Source: an uncultured Eubacterium sp. (GTDB lineage: Bacteria; Bacillota; Clostridia; Lachnospirales; Lachnospiraceae). Taken from it: a stretch of 35,638 bases of DNA. The position numbers were made by a program, and so were the translations under genes. Numbering within the stretch: the first letter of the stretch is position 1; the number at the start of each line of letters is the position of its first letter. The notes below the pieces were generated by a model. That model saw nothing but the letters and a program-made list of their open reading frames with translations, ran no database searches and had not been told where the DNA came from. The stretch covers positions 1 through 35,638 of the forward strand of contig CAPAOV010000027.1 of assembly GCA_948579355.1 (NCBI GenBank), in the 5' to 3' direction. Shown here piece after piece: positions 17,846 through 25,000 of the stretch.

Positions 17846-18916
17846 TTAGTCAGACATCTTTGCCAGTTTCGCCGCCTGATCAGCGGCAATCAGACTGTCT
17901 AACACTTCATTCAAATCTCCATCAATAATTGAATCCAGCTTGTGCAGCGTCAGTTTGATTCGATGGTCAGTTACCCTCCCCTGCGGATAATTATACGTCC
18001 GTATCTTCTCGGAACGGTCTCCTGTTCCTATCTGGCTGCGCCGCGCCTCCGCTTCCGCATCATGCGCCTTGGCGCACTCCAGTTCATACAGACGGGCACG
18101 CAGCACTTTCAGCGCCTTATCCTTATTTTTTAATTGGGATTTCTCGTCCTGACAGGAAATGACAATACCGGTCGGTATATGAGTCAGCCGGACTGCCGAA
18201 TCGGTCGTATTGACACATTGCCCGCCATTTCCGGACGCCCGGAACACGTCAAACTTACAATCGTTCATATCAATATCAACTTCCACATCTTCCACTTCGG
18301 GCATAATGGCAACCGTAGCCGTCGAAGTGTGAATGCGGCCGCCGGATTCTGTCGCCGGAATCCGCTGTACCCGGTGAACGCCACTCTCATATTTCAATTT
18401 GGAGTAAGCCCCAAGGCCGTTTATCATAAATACAATTTCCTTAAATCCGCCAATTCCATTTTCATTGGAATTCATCGTATCAATCTTCCAGCGGTTGCTC
18501 TCGGCAAATTTGCAGTACATGCGGTACAAGTCCGCAGCAAACAGAGCGGCCTCGTCGCCCCCCGCTCCCGCACGGATTTCCACAATTACATTTTTATCGT
18601 CGTTCGGGTCTTTCGGCAGTAAGAGTATTCGCAGCTCCTGTTCAATCAACTCCACACTGCTTCTGCACTCGTTCAACTCCTCCTTTGCCAGCTCGCGCAT
18701 CTCCTCGTCCGTCTCTTCTTCCAACATTGACAGACTGTCTTCTATGCCCGCTTTTTTCTCTTTATATTCTTTATATTTTTCCACAATCGGCTCCAGTTCC
18801 GATTGTTCTCTCATCAAACGCTGATATTTTATCTGGTCGTTCAATACATCCGGCTCACTTAATTCATTTAATACCTCTTCATAGCGAAGCAGTGTATCTT
18901 CCAGCTTATCAAACAT
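17846..18916 (-). CDS. prfA: Peptide chain release factor 1
   Basis: Recognises UAA and UAG stop codons and triggers peptide release, 356 residues. The codon-reading PxT motif is PAT at 187-189 in QRIPATESGGR and the catalytic GGQ is at 231-233 in ASGNGGQCVNTTDSAVRLTH. An N-terminal coiled-coil domain covers about 1-100. It starts 1 bp after the stop codon of prmC, whose product methylates the GGQ glutamine, the classic pairing. Confidence 0.97.
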   Translation of the reverse strand: MFDKLEDTLLRYEEVLNELSEPDVLNDQIKYQRLMREQSELEPIVEKYKEYKEKKAGIEDSLSMLEEETDEEMRELAKEELNECRSSVELIEQELRILLLPKDPNDDKNVIVEIRAGAGGDEAALFAADLYRMYCKFAESNRWKIDTMNSNENGIGGFKEIVFMINGLGAYSKLKYESGVHRVQRIPATESGGRIHTSTATVAIMPEVEDVEVDIDMNDCKFDVFRASGNGGQCVNTTDSAVRLTHIPTGIVISCQDEKSQLKNKDKALKVLRARLYELECAKAHDAEAEARRSQIGTGDRSEKIRTYNYPQGRVTDHRIKLTLHKLDSIIDGDLNEVLDSLIAADQAAKLAKMSD

Positions 18917-18917
18917 C

Positions 18918-19751
18918 TTATTCCTCCATTCTGCGGCCTGTGACGATTCTATCCAGTCCTGCCAAATCTTTTTTTATCTGCACATTCGTATATCCTGATT
19001 TTTTCATATAAGAACAGACAGCTTTCCCCTGATTATACCCCGTCTCAAAACAAAGCAGTCCTCCGAACCGCAGATACCGGCTGCTCTCCCCGATAATGCG
19101 ATAATAAAAATGTAATCCGTCTTCTGCGCCATCCAGAGCCGGACGCGGCTCATAGTCTCTGACTTCCGGCATTAACCGCTCGATTTCCGAAGTTGGAATA
19201 TACGGTGGATTGGCAACGATTACATCATATGTATCCTCTATATTTTCAAACAAATCACCCTGTACAAACAAAACATCCGCCTGATTTTTATGTGCATTTT
19301 CCCGCGCAACTCGCAATGCCGCTTCCGACAAATCCGCCAGCGTTACTGAGCGGCAGCCGCCCAATACTGCCAGACTAATGCCGATACAGCCGGAACCCGT
19401 GCACAAATCCAACACGTCTTTTCCTCTCACGTACGAAAGCGCTTCTTCCACCAGACACTCGGTGTCCTGCCTCGGAATCAGTACATTCTCGTCCACATAG
19501 AACGGCAGCCCCATAAATTCCGTTTCATTGGTAATGTACTCCAAAGGCCTGCGTGTCATACGCAAATTCAGCATATGCCCGTATTCCGTCAGCCAGCCGT
19601 CTTCTGCTTCTTCCTCCGCCCGCAAAAAAAACGAGCTCTTCGTCATTCCCGTAACATGGGCAAACAGATACCACGCATTGACTTTTGCCTCCGGTATATC
19701 CGCCTGCTGCAGCCGCCTTTCGCCATCAACAAGCATTTCCCGTATTGTCAT
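18918..19751 (-). CDS. prmC: Release factor glutamine N5-methyltransferase
   Basis: Methylates the glutamine of the GGQ motif of release factors, 277 residues. The SAM-binding motif DLCTGSGCIG is at 115-124 and the catalytic NPPY at 181-184. The N-terminal helical domain (about 1-80) binds the release factor and the LIPRQDTECLVE block is at 91-102. The start overlaps the stop codon of the DUF1385 gene (ATGA). Confidence 0.96.
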   Translation of the reverse strand: MTIREMLVDGERRLQQADIPEAKVNAWYLFAHVTGMTKSSFFLRAEEEAEDGWLTEYGHMLNLRMTRRPLEYITNETEFMGLPFYVDENVLIPRQDTECLVEEALSYVRGKDVLDLCTGSGCIGISLAVLGGCRSVTLADLSEAALRVARENAHKNQADVLFVQGDLFENIEDTYDVIVANPPYIPTSEIERLMPEVRDYEPRPALDGAEDGLHFYYRIIGESSRYLRFGGLLCFETGYNQGKAVCSYMKKSGYTNVQIKKDLAGLDRIVTGRRMEE

Positions 19752-20815
19752 TGTTCTCCATCCTCAAAATACTCATCAATTTTTTCAAGAATTTCTTTCT
19801 CTTCTTCCTCAATTTCGTCAATATCGAGAATTTCTATATCTTCGCCGTTCTCCTCTGCCGGCGCCTCCTCATCCGTTACCGGTTTCTCCGGTTCGTCATC
19901 CATATGAGCAATAAATTCTTTCCAGTCAAACACCGCCTCTACCGACGCAATCGCAACTTCTATCATATCGTCCGTCGGCTCTGCCGTTGTCAGCCCCTGC
20001 AGCATAAGCCCTGGCTTACTGAGAACGTTTATGACAGCGTTGTCATGGCTTCCCGCAAAGCGGATAAACTCATACGCCAATCCGGCTATGACCGGAATGA
20101 GAAGAATACGCAGCAGCATGCGCAGCCATACGTTTCCGACAACAATAAACATAAAGAACAATATACTGACAAACATTACAATAAGCAGAAAACTGGTTCC
20201 ACAACGCTTATGTACCGTCGTCTGTTTCCTCACATTCGCTACCGTTAAATCTTCCCCGTTCTCTACACAATTAATGCATTTATGCTCCGCACCGTGATAC
20301 ATAAAAACTCTTTTTATATCTTTCATAAGAGAAATGAGTTTCACGTATACAACAAACAGAATGACACGCAGGACGCCCTCTATGAGTCCTCTTAACTGCG
20401 GAGAGGGAATCGGCTTTTTTAATGCTTCCGAGAGCAGGAAAGGCCCTACTACAAAAATGCCGATTGCCAATATGATTGCCAGCATCAAAACGAGTCCCAT
20501 TATCAGGCTGTCTTTCACATCTTCTTTCTTTTCGTTATTCTTTTGTTCTTCCTTTTTTTGTTCCTCTTCGTCCTCATAAAAGGAAGTTGAATAATTCAAT
20601 GTCTTCATACCGGTCTTTAACGATTCGGCAAACGTCACGACACCGCGGATAACCGGCAGATTTGCTACCTTGCTGTGGTCGCGGAGACTCCTGCACGTTT
20701 CCTTTTTGACTTCTATCTCTCCATCCGGTTTACGCACAGCTACGGAATATTCTTTTTGATTTTTCATCATTATGCCTTCCAGTACGGCCTGGCCACCAAT
20801 TCCTGAATATTTCAT
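19748..20815 (-). CDS. DUF1385 membrane protein
   Basis: Conserved Firmicutes membrane protein of unknown function, 355 residues. It opens with the family signature GGQAVLEGIMMKN and contains helices at about 103-128, 145-165 and two near 213-250. The motif YHGAEHKCINCVENGEDLTVANVRKQTTVHKRCGTSFLL has conserved histidines and cysteines that could bind metal (inference). The C-terminal 40 residues are highly acidic (EEEEKEILEKIDEYFEDGEQ). Its position upstream of prmC-prfA and downstream of rpmE is a common clostridial arrangement. AAAGGGG precedes the start. Confidence 0.9.
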   Translation of the reverse strand: MKYSGIGGQAVLEGIMMKNQKEYSVAVRKPDGEIEVKKETCRSLRDHSKVANLPVIRGVVTFAESLKTGMKTLNYSTSFYEDEEEQKKEEQKNNEKKEDVKDSLIMGLVLMLAIILAIGIFVVGPFLLSEALKKPIPSPQLRGLIEGVLRVILFVVYVKLISLMKDIKRVFMYHGAEHKCINCVENGEDLTVANVRKQTTVHKRCGTSFLLIVMFVSILFFMFIVVGNVWLRMLLRILLIPVIAGLAYEFIRFAGSHDNAVINVLSKPGLMLQGLTTAEPTDDMIEVAIASVEAVFDWKEFIAHMDDEPEKPVTDEEAPAEENGEDIEILDIDEIEEEEKEILEKIDEYFEDGEQ

Positions 20816-20831
20816 ACTAATCCCCTTTTCT

Positions 20832-20951
20832 GCGCTGCGTTTAATGTCTCAGCTCTGCTGAGACTATGCGCATTAAAGCAATTTGTGTCGAGCAGCGCGC
20901 AGACACAAATTGCCGTGTGAAAAATCAGCGCATCAGCATGATTTTTCACAC
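20832..20951. repeat. Three-hairpin intergenic repeat-like element
   Basis: Three consecutive stems lie between the rpmE terminator and the DUF1385 gene. Stem A is GTCTCAG/CTGAGAC (20846-20864) inside an outer TTTAATG/CATTAAA pairing (20840-20877). Stem B is a perfect 12-bp GCAATTTGTGTC/GACACAAATTGC (20878-20913). Stem C is a perfect 13-bp GTGTGAAAAATCA/TGATTTTTCACAC (20915-20951). GCGC or GCGCA motifs recur in or beside each loop. None has a T-tract, so terminators are unlikely. It may be a dispersed intergenic repeat or a structured leader of the DUF1385 transcript; only one copy is in this window. Confidence 0.6.
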
Positions 20952-20990
20952 TATCCCCCATTCCGGAGCGTTACTGCGACGACTCCTGCG

Positions 20991-21021
20991 AAAAAAGGGC
21001 AGAACCACGTTGGCTCTGCCC
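20991..21021 (-). terminator. Terminator after rpmE
   Basis: On the minus strand GGGCAGAGCC pairs with GGTTCTGCCC (one G-U pair) around a 5-nt loop, followed by TTTTTT. It lies 15 bp beyond the rpmE stop codon. Confidence 0.92.
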
Positions 21022-21035
21022 ATGTTCTCAACAAA

Positions 21036-21236
21036 TTATTTTAAGCCATATTTACGATTGAACTTATCAATCGCACCACGGGCTGCAACCGATTTCTGCT
21101 GTCCCGTATAGAATGGATGACACTTGGAACAAACCTCAACGTGAATTTCCTCTTTCGTTGACCCTGTCGTAAATGTGTTACCACAGTTGCAGACAACTTT
21201 TGCCTGATAATATTCCGGATGAATTCCCTCTCTCAT
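21036..21236 (-). CDS. rpmE: Ribosomal protein L31, zinc-binding type
   Basis: Large-subunit ribosomal protein, 66 residues. The four zinc cysteines C16, C18, C36 and C39 (VVCNCGN and EVCSKCHPFYTGQQK) mark the C+ form, as opposed to the zinc-free paralogue. The start has GAGGTGAAAG upstream. It has its own promoter and terminator, between rho and the DUF1385 gene. Confidence 0.97.
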   Translation of the reverse strand: MREGIHPEYYQAKVVCNCGNTFTTGSTKEEIHVEVCSKCHPFYTGQQKSVAARGAIDKFNRKYGLK

Positions 21237-21305
21237 GTTTCTTTCACCTCACTACTTATATTTTCCTTATCTCTTATCTATAAATGAGAAACAAGTCTCT
21301 TGCTC

Positions 21306-21351
21306 AAAAACTGCTTGCTCATTGTATCATGTAATCCTCTCAAATGCAAGC
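21306..21351 (-). terminator. Possible rho terminator
   Basis: GCTTGC (21346-21351 on the minus strand) pairs with GCAAGC (21313-21318) across a long loop and is followed by AGTTTTT. The stem is short and the loop long, so this is tentative. Confidence 0.4.
21321..21349 (-). promoter_or_regulatory. Probable rpmE promoter
   Basis: TTGCAT (21344-21349), 17-bp spacer and TACAAT (21321-21326) on the minus strand, about 85 bp before the rpmE start. It lies inside the hairpin that appears to terminate rho, so the two signals overlap. Confidence 0.5.
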
Positions 21352-21364
21352 ACTTTTTTATAAT

Positions 21365-22942
21365 TTACAAATGCATCTTTTTTACCGTTTCAATAAATTC
21401 TTTATTTGACTTCGTCCGCTTAAACAGATTTAGTATCTGCTCTAATGCCTGTTCTGATTTCATTCCGCCCAAGGCCCGGCGCACTTTAAGCACCGCCTCC
21501 TGCTCCTCTTCGTTCAACAGAAGGTCCTCTCGCCTTGTGCTTGATTTTTGAATATCCATCGCCGGAAAAATCCGCCTCTCCGACAAACTCCGGTCCAGTA
21601 CCAATTCCATATTGCCGGTTCCTTTAAATTCTTCAAAAACCACATCATCCATACGGCTTCCGGTATCAACAAGAGCCGTCGCCAAAATTGTCAGGCTGCC
21701 GCCCTCCCGCATATTCCGTGCGGCGCCAAAAAACTTTTTCGGCATGTGTAATGCTGCCGGGTCTAAGCCTCCGGAAAGAGTCCTGCCGCTTGGCGTCACC
21801 GTTAAATTATAGGCGCGGGCCAGACGGGTAATGCTGTCCAGCAATATCGTGACATCCTCTCCGCTCTCTACCAGACGCTTTGCGCGCTCAATCACCATTT
21901 CCGAAACACGCTTGTGATTCTCCGGCAATTCATCGAACGTAGAATAGATAACTTCTACTTTTTTCCCCTCAATCGATTCTTTGATATCCGTCACTTCCTC
22001 CGGACGTTCGTCAATCAGAAGAATAATTAGGTTCATCTTCGGATAATTTTGTGTGATGGCCTTTGCCACCTGCTTCAGCAAAGTCGTCTTGCCGGTCTTC
22101 GGCTGCGACACAATCATTCCACGCTGCCCCTTGCCGATTGGCGATATCAAATCCAGCATACGCATGGACACTCCCGCGCCGGGGGTCTCCAAGTGCAGTC
22201 TGCTGTCCGGAAATACCGGAGTCAAATCCTCAAACCGTTTTCGGGAATATAAATAGGACGGCGAACGCCCGTTGACTTTTTTCATATACAGCAATGCGCT
22301 GAACTTTTCATTGGCTGTCTTTATTCGCAGATTTCCCTCTACGATATCACCGGAGCGCAGTCCGAAACGCCGTATAAACTGCGGCGCCACATAGACGTCG
22401 TTCTCCCCCGGAAGAAAGTTGTCACAGCGGATAAAGCCAAAGCCCTCCTGCATGATTTCCAAAATTCCTTTCTTTGTCACTCCGCTGTCAATGTCCTTGA
22501 TTTCTTTTGGATGTACATCGGCAATCTGACGGTCTTTGACAATCGAAATCAGACCATCGCTGCCATCGTGATATCTCTGTTTATGATTCAGATTATAGTA
22601 ATAATTCGTATTCTGCGCTACATTATTCGCATGCGCGGGAGCCTCATAGTCCCGTTTTCTTTCTCTTTCTTTTCCTCTTTCCATATTGCGCGGCTTTTCT
22701 CTTACCCGCTCGGTTTCCCGATTTTTTGTACGCTCACTATCCCAGCTCTTTTCTCGTTGTCTCGCTTTCTCATTATCTTTTTTCCAATCGCTGCTCTTCT
22801 CATTCTCTTTTTTATTTTCCGCCTGCACGACTTCCGCAATTCTGGCCGCTAATTCCGGTTTCCTCAAAGCTGTAATTCCTTTTATACCTTTTTCTTTGGC
22901 AAATTCACGCAATTCTGCCAATGTCATTTTTGTCAAATCCAT
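21365..22942 (-). CDS. rho: Transcription termination factor Rho
   Basis: Hexameric RNA helicase that ends transcription, 525 residues. The N-terminal helix domain (1-40, LTKMTLAELREFAKEKGIKGITALRKPEL) is followed by a low-complexity charged insert of about 80 residues (42-125, rich in K, E, R and N). The RNA-binding CSD with GFGFIR (about 155-225) and the ATPase core with Walker A QPKTGKTT (280-287) and Walker B LIILLIDERPEEVTD follow. The Q-loop region GGLDPAALHMPKKFFGAARN is intact. A longer reading begins at 22987, but ATG 22942 has AGGAAG in place and starts with the family's usual sequence. Confidence 0.96.
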   Translation of the reverse strand: MDLTKMTLAELREFAKEKGIKGITALRKPELAARIAEVVQAENKKENEKSSDWKKDNEKARQREKSWDSERTKNRETERVREKPRNMERGKERERKRDYEAPAHANNVAQNTNYYYNLNHKQRYHDGSDGLISIVKDRQIADVHPKEIKDIDSGVTKKGILEIMQEGFGFIRCDNFLPGENDVYVAPQFIRRFGLRSGDIVEGNLRIKTANEKFSALLYMKKVNGRSPSYLYSRKRFEDLTPVFPDSRLHLETPGAGVSMRMLDLISPIGKGQRGMIVSQPKTGKTTLLKQVAKAITQNYPKMNLIILLIDERPEEVTDIKESIEGKKVEVIYSTFDELPENHKRVSEMVIERAKRLVESGEDVTILLDSITRLARAYNLTVTPSGRTLSGGLDPAALHMPKKFFGAARNMREGGSLTILATALVDTGSRMDDVVFEEFKGTGNMELVLDRSLSERRIFPAMDIQKSSTRREDLLLNEEEQEAVLKVRRALGGMKSEQALEQILNLFKRTKSNKEFIETVKKMHL

Positions 22943-23070
22943 CGTTTTCTTCCTTTCTAAATAAAACCTCTTATATCCTGTAATCACACCTGTGGGAAAA
23001 TCGGATTATACTCGTTCGATTAAAGATAATAACAGATTCTTCTGTATAGAGATGCGAACTATTGTACTGT

Positions 23071-23099
23071 ATTATAACGTATAAAAGGAGCTCTTGCAA
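23071..23099 (-). promoter_or_regulatory. Probable rho promoter
   Basis: TTGCAA (23094-23099), 17-bp spacer and a perfect TATAAT (23071-23076) on the minus strand. This predicts a 5' leader of about 120 nt. The -35 box is the loop of the terminator of the preceding gene. Confidence 0.7.
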
Positions 23100-23108
23100 G
23101 CCCCTTTT
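23081..23108 (-). terminator. Terminator for the UDP-sugar pyrophosphorylase transcript
   Basis: On the minus strand GGGGCT pairs with AGCTCC (one G-U pair) around a 6-nt loop, preceded by AAAA and followed by TTTTAT. A 511-bp fold-back element now separates it from the stop codon it presumably served. Confidence 0.6.
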
Positions 23109-23117
23109 CCTCACTAA

Positions 23118-23628
23118 CGGCAATCGCTTAATCATTTGCCAGTTTTCGGGCGGCGGGTATCATACGGTATCTCGTCCGGTATACACTCCCAACGAAAAAT
23201 AAATTATTTCTTTCGTTTACAGAAATCTTTCGCCGCCCCTCGCAAAACTCGCTGTCTGCAATGTCGTTTTTCCTGACTTTTGCAGCATTGACCGCTCGCC
23301 GGTTCTTATGCACCACCGGAACGATTGTGTTTTACTGCGGACAGATGCGAAGCATCTGTTCGTGGAAGAAAGAGGATAAAAAACAAATTTATTTATTTTT
23401 AGCCTCTTCTTCCACGAAGTGGCACCTTTGGTGCCACCCGCAGTAATTAGTGACAAAAAGTGGTGCATTAGCACCGTTGCGTAGCGGTCTAGTGCAAACG
23501 GGCTGCCAAAAGTCAGGAAAAACGACAGCAGACATCTCAGACAAGTGCTCGGGCGGCGCTCTGTAAACGAAAAGAAATAATAATTTTTCGGGGAGTGATA
23601 CAAGGACAACGATACCGCATGATACCTG
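23118..23628. mobile_element. Fold-back (MITE-like) element, copy 1, right terminus missing
   Basis: Non-coding 511-bp element homologous over its length to the copy at 28771-29328. The left end keeps a variant of the terminal repeat (GGCAATCGCTTAATCATTT). The two arms are imperfect inverted repeats: for example GGTATCATACGGTATC near 23156 pairs with the reverse complement of GATACCGCATGATACC near 23611, and GTCGTTTTTCCTGACTTTTG (23263-23282) recurs inverted near 23507-23526. They close on a stem 23359-23375/23403-23418 with a 27-nt AT-rich loop. The terminal 45 or so bases found at the right of copy 2 are absent. A 9-bp direct repeat CCTCACTAA flanks it (23109-23117 and 23629-23637). No transposase or credible protein is encoded. 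Confidence 0.8.
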
Positions 23629-23633
23629 CCTCA

Positions 23634-24860
23634 CTAAAAGTCTATTTTATTCAACTTCATCAACTCTCTGGCGCTTTCCAGCGAGTCAACGCCGGTGCGA
23701 TTCTTAATCGGCGCAAACTCCTTACTGCGGTCGACTTCAAAAGAAAGGCAGTTATCCATCAGGCGAATCATGTCCAGAACAAGAGTTTCAAACTTGTATC
23801 CGTTCGGCTCCTCCGGCTTCACCGGCGACGCCTGTTCGTCAATATAAGGAATTTTCTTTTCCACAACATGCATCGGCATATTTTCATTCATAATCCTTTT
23901 CAGCGTCTCTAACTCGAACAGATAGTTCAGTATGACGCCGTAATTGTATGACAATCTTCCCTCTTTTGTGCGGGAATGAATCATCTCGTCCGTCATCTCG
24001 TAATATTCTACAATCGACGGCTTGCCGTCTTCTAAACACAGCACGCCGACTCTCTCATTCGAGTCTGCCTTAGCTACTACTTTTGCGCCACAGACACAAT
24101 CGGCCTGCAATGTAGCTCCTACAAATACAGGGTCAGCCATCTTTTGCAGCACATTGTCCACGGAAAAAATATTGAGCCATTCTACACCCATCTTTTCCAA
24201 CGTCTCTGTCAAACCTGCTTTTACCAAAGAAGAAAACCAGCCGCCGTTACCGTTCGGTGAAGTGGATAATTTATATTTTTCTTCCATATATATTTTCCCG
24301 TCATAACTTACGGACGGCGCCATTTCCTGTTGAAAGAAGAACACATAGTCCTTATTATATCCAAAATAATCGTGCTCCTTAAAAAAGGAAACGGTGTCTT
24401 CGTTGTTTTTTTCACTTGTCATAATCAGCAGTGGTATCCATGCGTCTGCTTTTCTTACGACTTCCAGTAAATTGTTAATCAACTGGCCAAACAGAAACAA
24501 TTCCTTATTAATGCCAATTTGCAACATCCCTTTCGGCTTATCCAGTCCCAGACGGGTTCCCTGTCCTCCCGCCAGCAATACGGCCCCTACTTTACACGCT
24601 CTTATCGCTTCCATGCCGATTGCTTCAAATTCTTCTTTTCTATTGTCAATCTCTTCTAACGTAAGCGCACCCAGCGGAGCGAGCTTCCCTTTCGGCACTT
24701 CTTTCACGCCATCTTTCGTCAAATCTAATAAAGAAATATCTAACTCTTCAATCTGCTGAAGAAGACTTTTCTTCTCCTGCCCGCTTAATTCCTCATAATA
24801 CTTTAATAAATGCTCCTGCCCCACAGGAGATAACTTCTGGTAAGCCTCTTCGTATGTCAT
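23634..24860 (-). CDS. UDPGP-family UDP-sugar pyrophosphorylase (UAP1/AGX-like)
   Basis: Nucleotidyltransferase expected to make a UDP-sugar from UTP and a sugar 1-phosphate, 408 residues. The nucleotide-binding loop VLLAGGQGTRLGLDKPKGML is at 94-113. Further family blocks are FFQQEMAPSVS, SPNGNGGWFSSLVKAGL and NIFSVDNVLQKMADPVFVG. These match the eukaryotic-type UDP-N-acetylhexosamine pyrophosphorylases more than bacterial GalU or GlmU. Whether the substrate is glucose, galactose or GlcNAc 1-phosphate cannot be decided. The start at M7 of the longest reading is chosen because AAAGGGG sits 7 nt upstream. A fold-back element abuts its stop codon. Confidence 0.88.
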   Translation of the reverse strand: MTYEEAYQKLSPVGQEHLLKYYEELSGQEKKSLLQQIEELDISLLDLTKDGVKEVPKGKLAPLGALTLEEIDNRKEEFEAIGMEAIRACKVGAVLLAGGQGTRLGLDKPKGMLQIGINKELFLFGQLINNLLEVVRKADAWIPLLIMTSEKNNEDTVSFFKEHDYFGYNKDYVFFFQQEMAPSVSYDGKIYMEEKYKLSTSPNGNGGWFSSLVKAGLTETLEKMGVEWLNIFSVDNVLQKMADPVFVGATLQADCVCGAKVVAKADSNERVGVLCLEDGKPSIVEYYEMTDEMIHSRTKEGRLSYNYGVILNYLFELETLKRIMNENMPMHVVEKKIPYIDEQASPVKPEEPNGYKFETLVLDMIRLMDNCLSFEVDRSKEFAPIKNRTGVDSLESARELMKLNKIDF

Positions 24861-24895
24861 GCAATAGCCCCTTTCCATCTTCTCATATTGTTTTC

Positions 24896-24924
24896 ATTAT
24901 AGCAATTCTAAAATTAAAGCACAA
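24896..24924 (-). promoter_or_regulatory. Promoter of the pyrophosphorylase gene
   Basis: TTGTGC (24919-24924), 17-bp spacer and a perfect TATAAT (24896-24901) on the minus strand. It diverges from the malic enzyme promoter, with the two -35 boxes about 10 bp apart. Confidence 0.7.
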
Positions 24925-24934
24925 GAGAAAAATA

Positions 24935-24963
24935 TTGTGTTTACTTATTAAAAATGGTATGAT
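24935..24963 (+). promoter_or_regulatory. Promoter of the malic enzyme gene
   Basis: TTGTGT (24935-24940), 17-bp spacer and TATGAT (24958-24963), with an extended -10 TGG directly before it. The start codon is about 38 bp downstream of the -10 box. Confidence 0.7.
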
Positions 24964-25000
24964 ATTAATACTAGCCAAACATGAGAAAGGAGCGATTTAC

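Noticed and set aside
17827..17889. N-terminal extension of the MATE protein (MPLIRRRNWQ...)
   Set aside because: It reads prfA codons in another frame; the downstream ATG begins with a normal MATE N-terminus.
20832..20951. CRISPR-like array at the hairpin cluster
   Set aside because: The stems differ in sequence and there are no repeated direct units with spacers.
23128..23634. Several short ORFs of 60-130 codons inside fold-back copy 1 (for example one starting MVHKNRRAVNAAKV)
   Set aside because: They read repeat-arm sequence on both strands, lack ribosome binding sites and recur with frameshifts in copy 2, so they are by-products of the palindromic arms.
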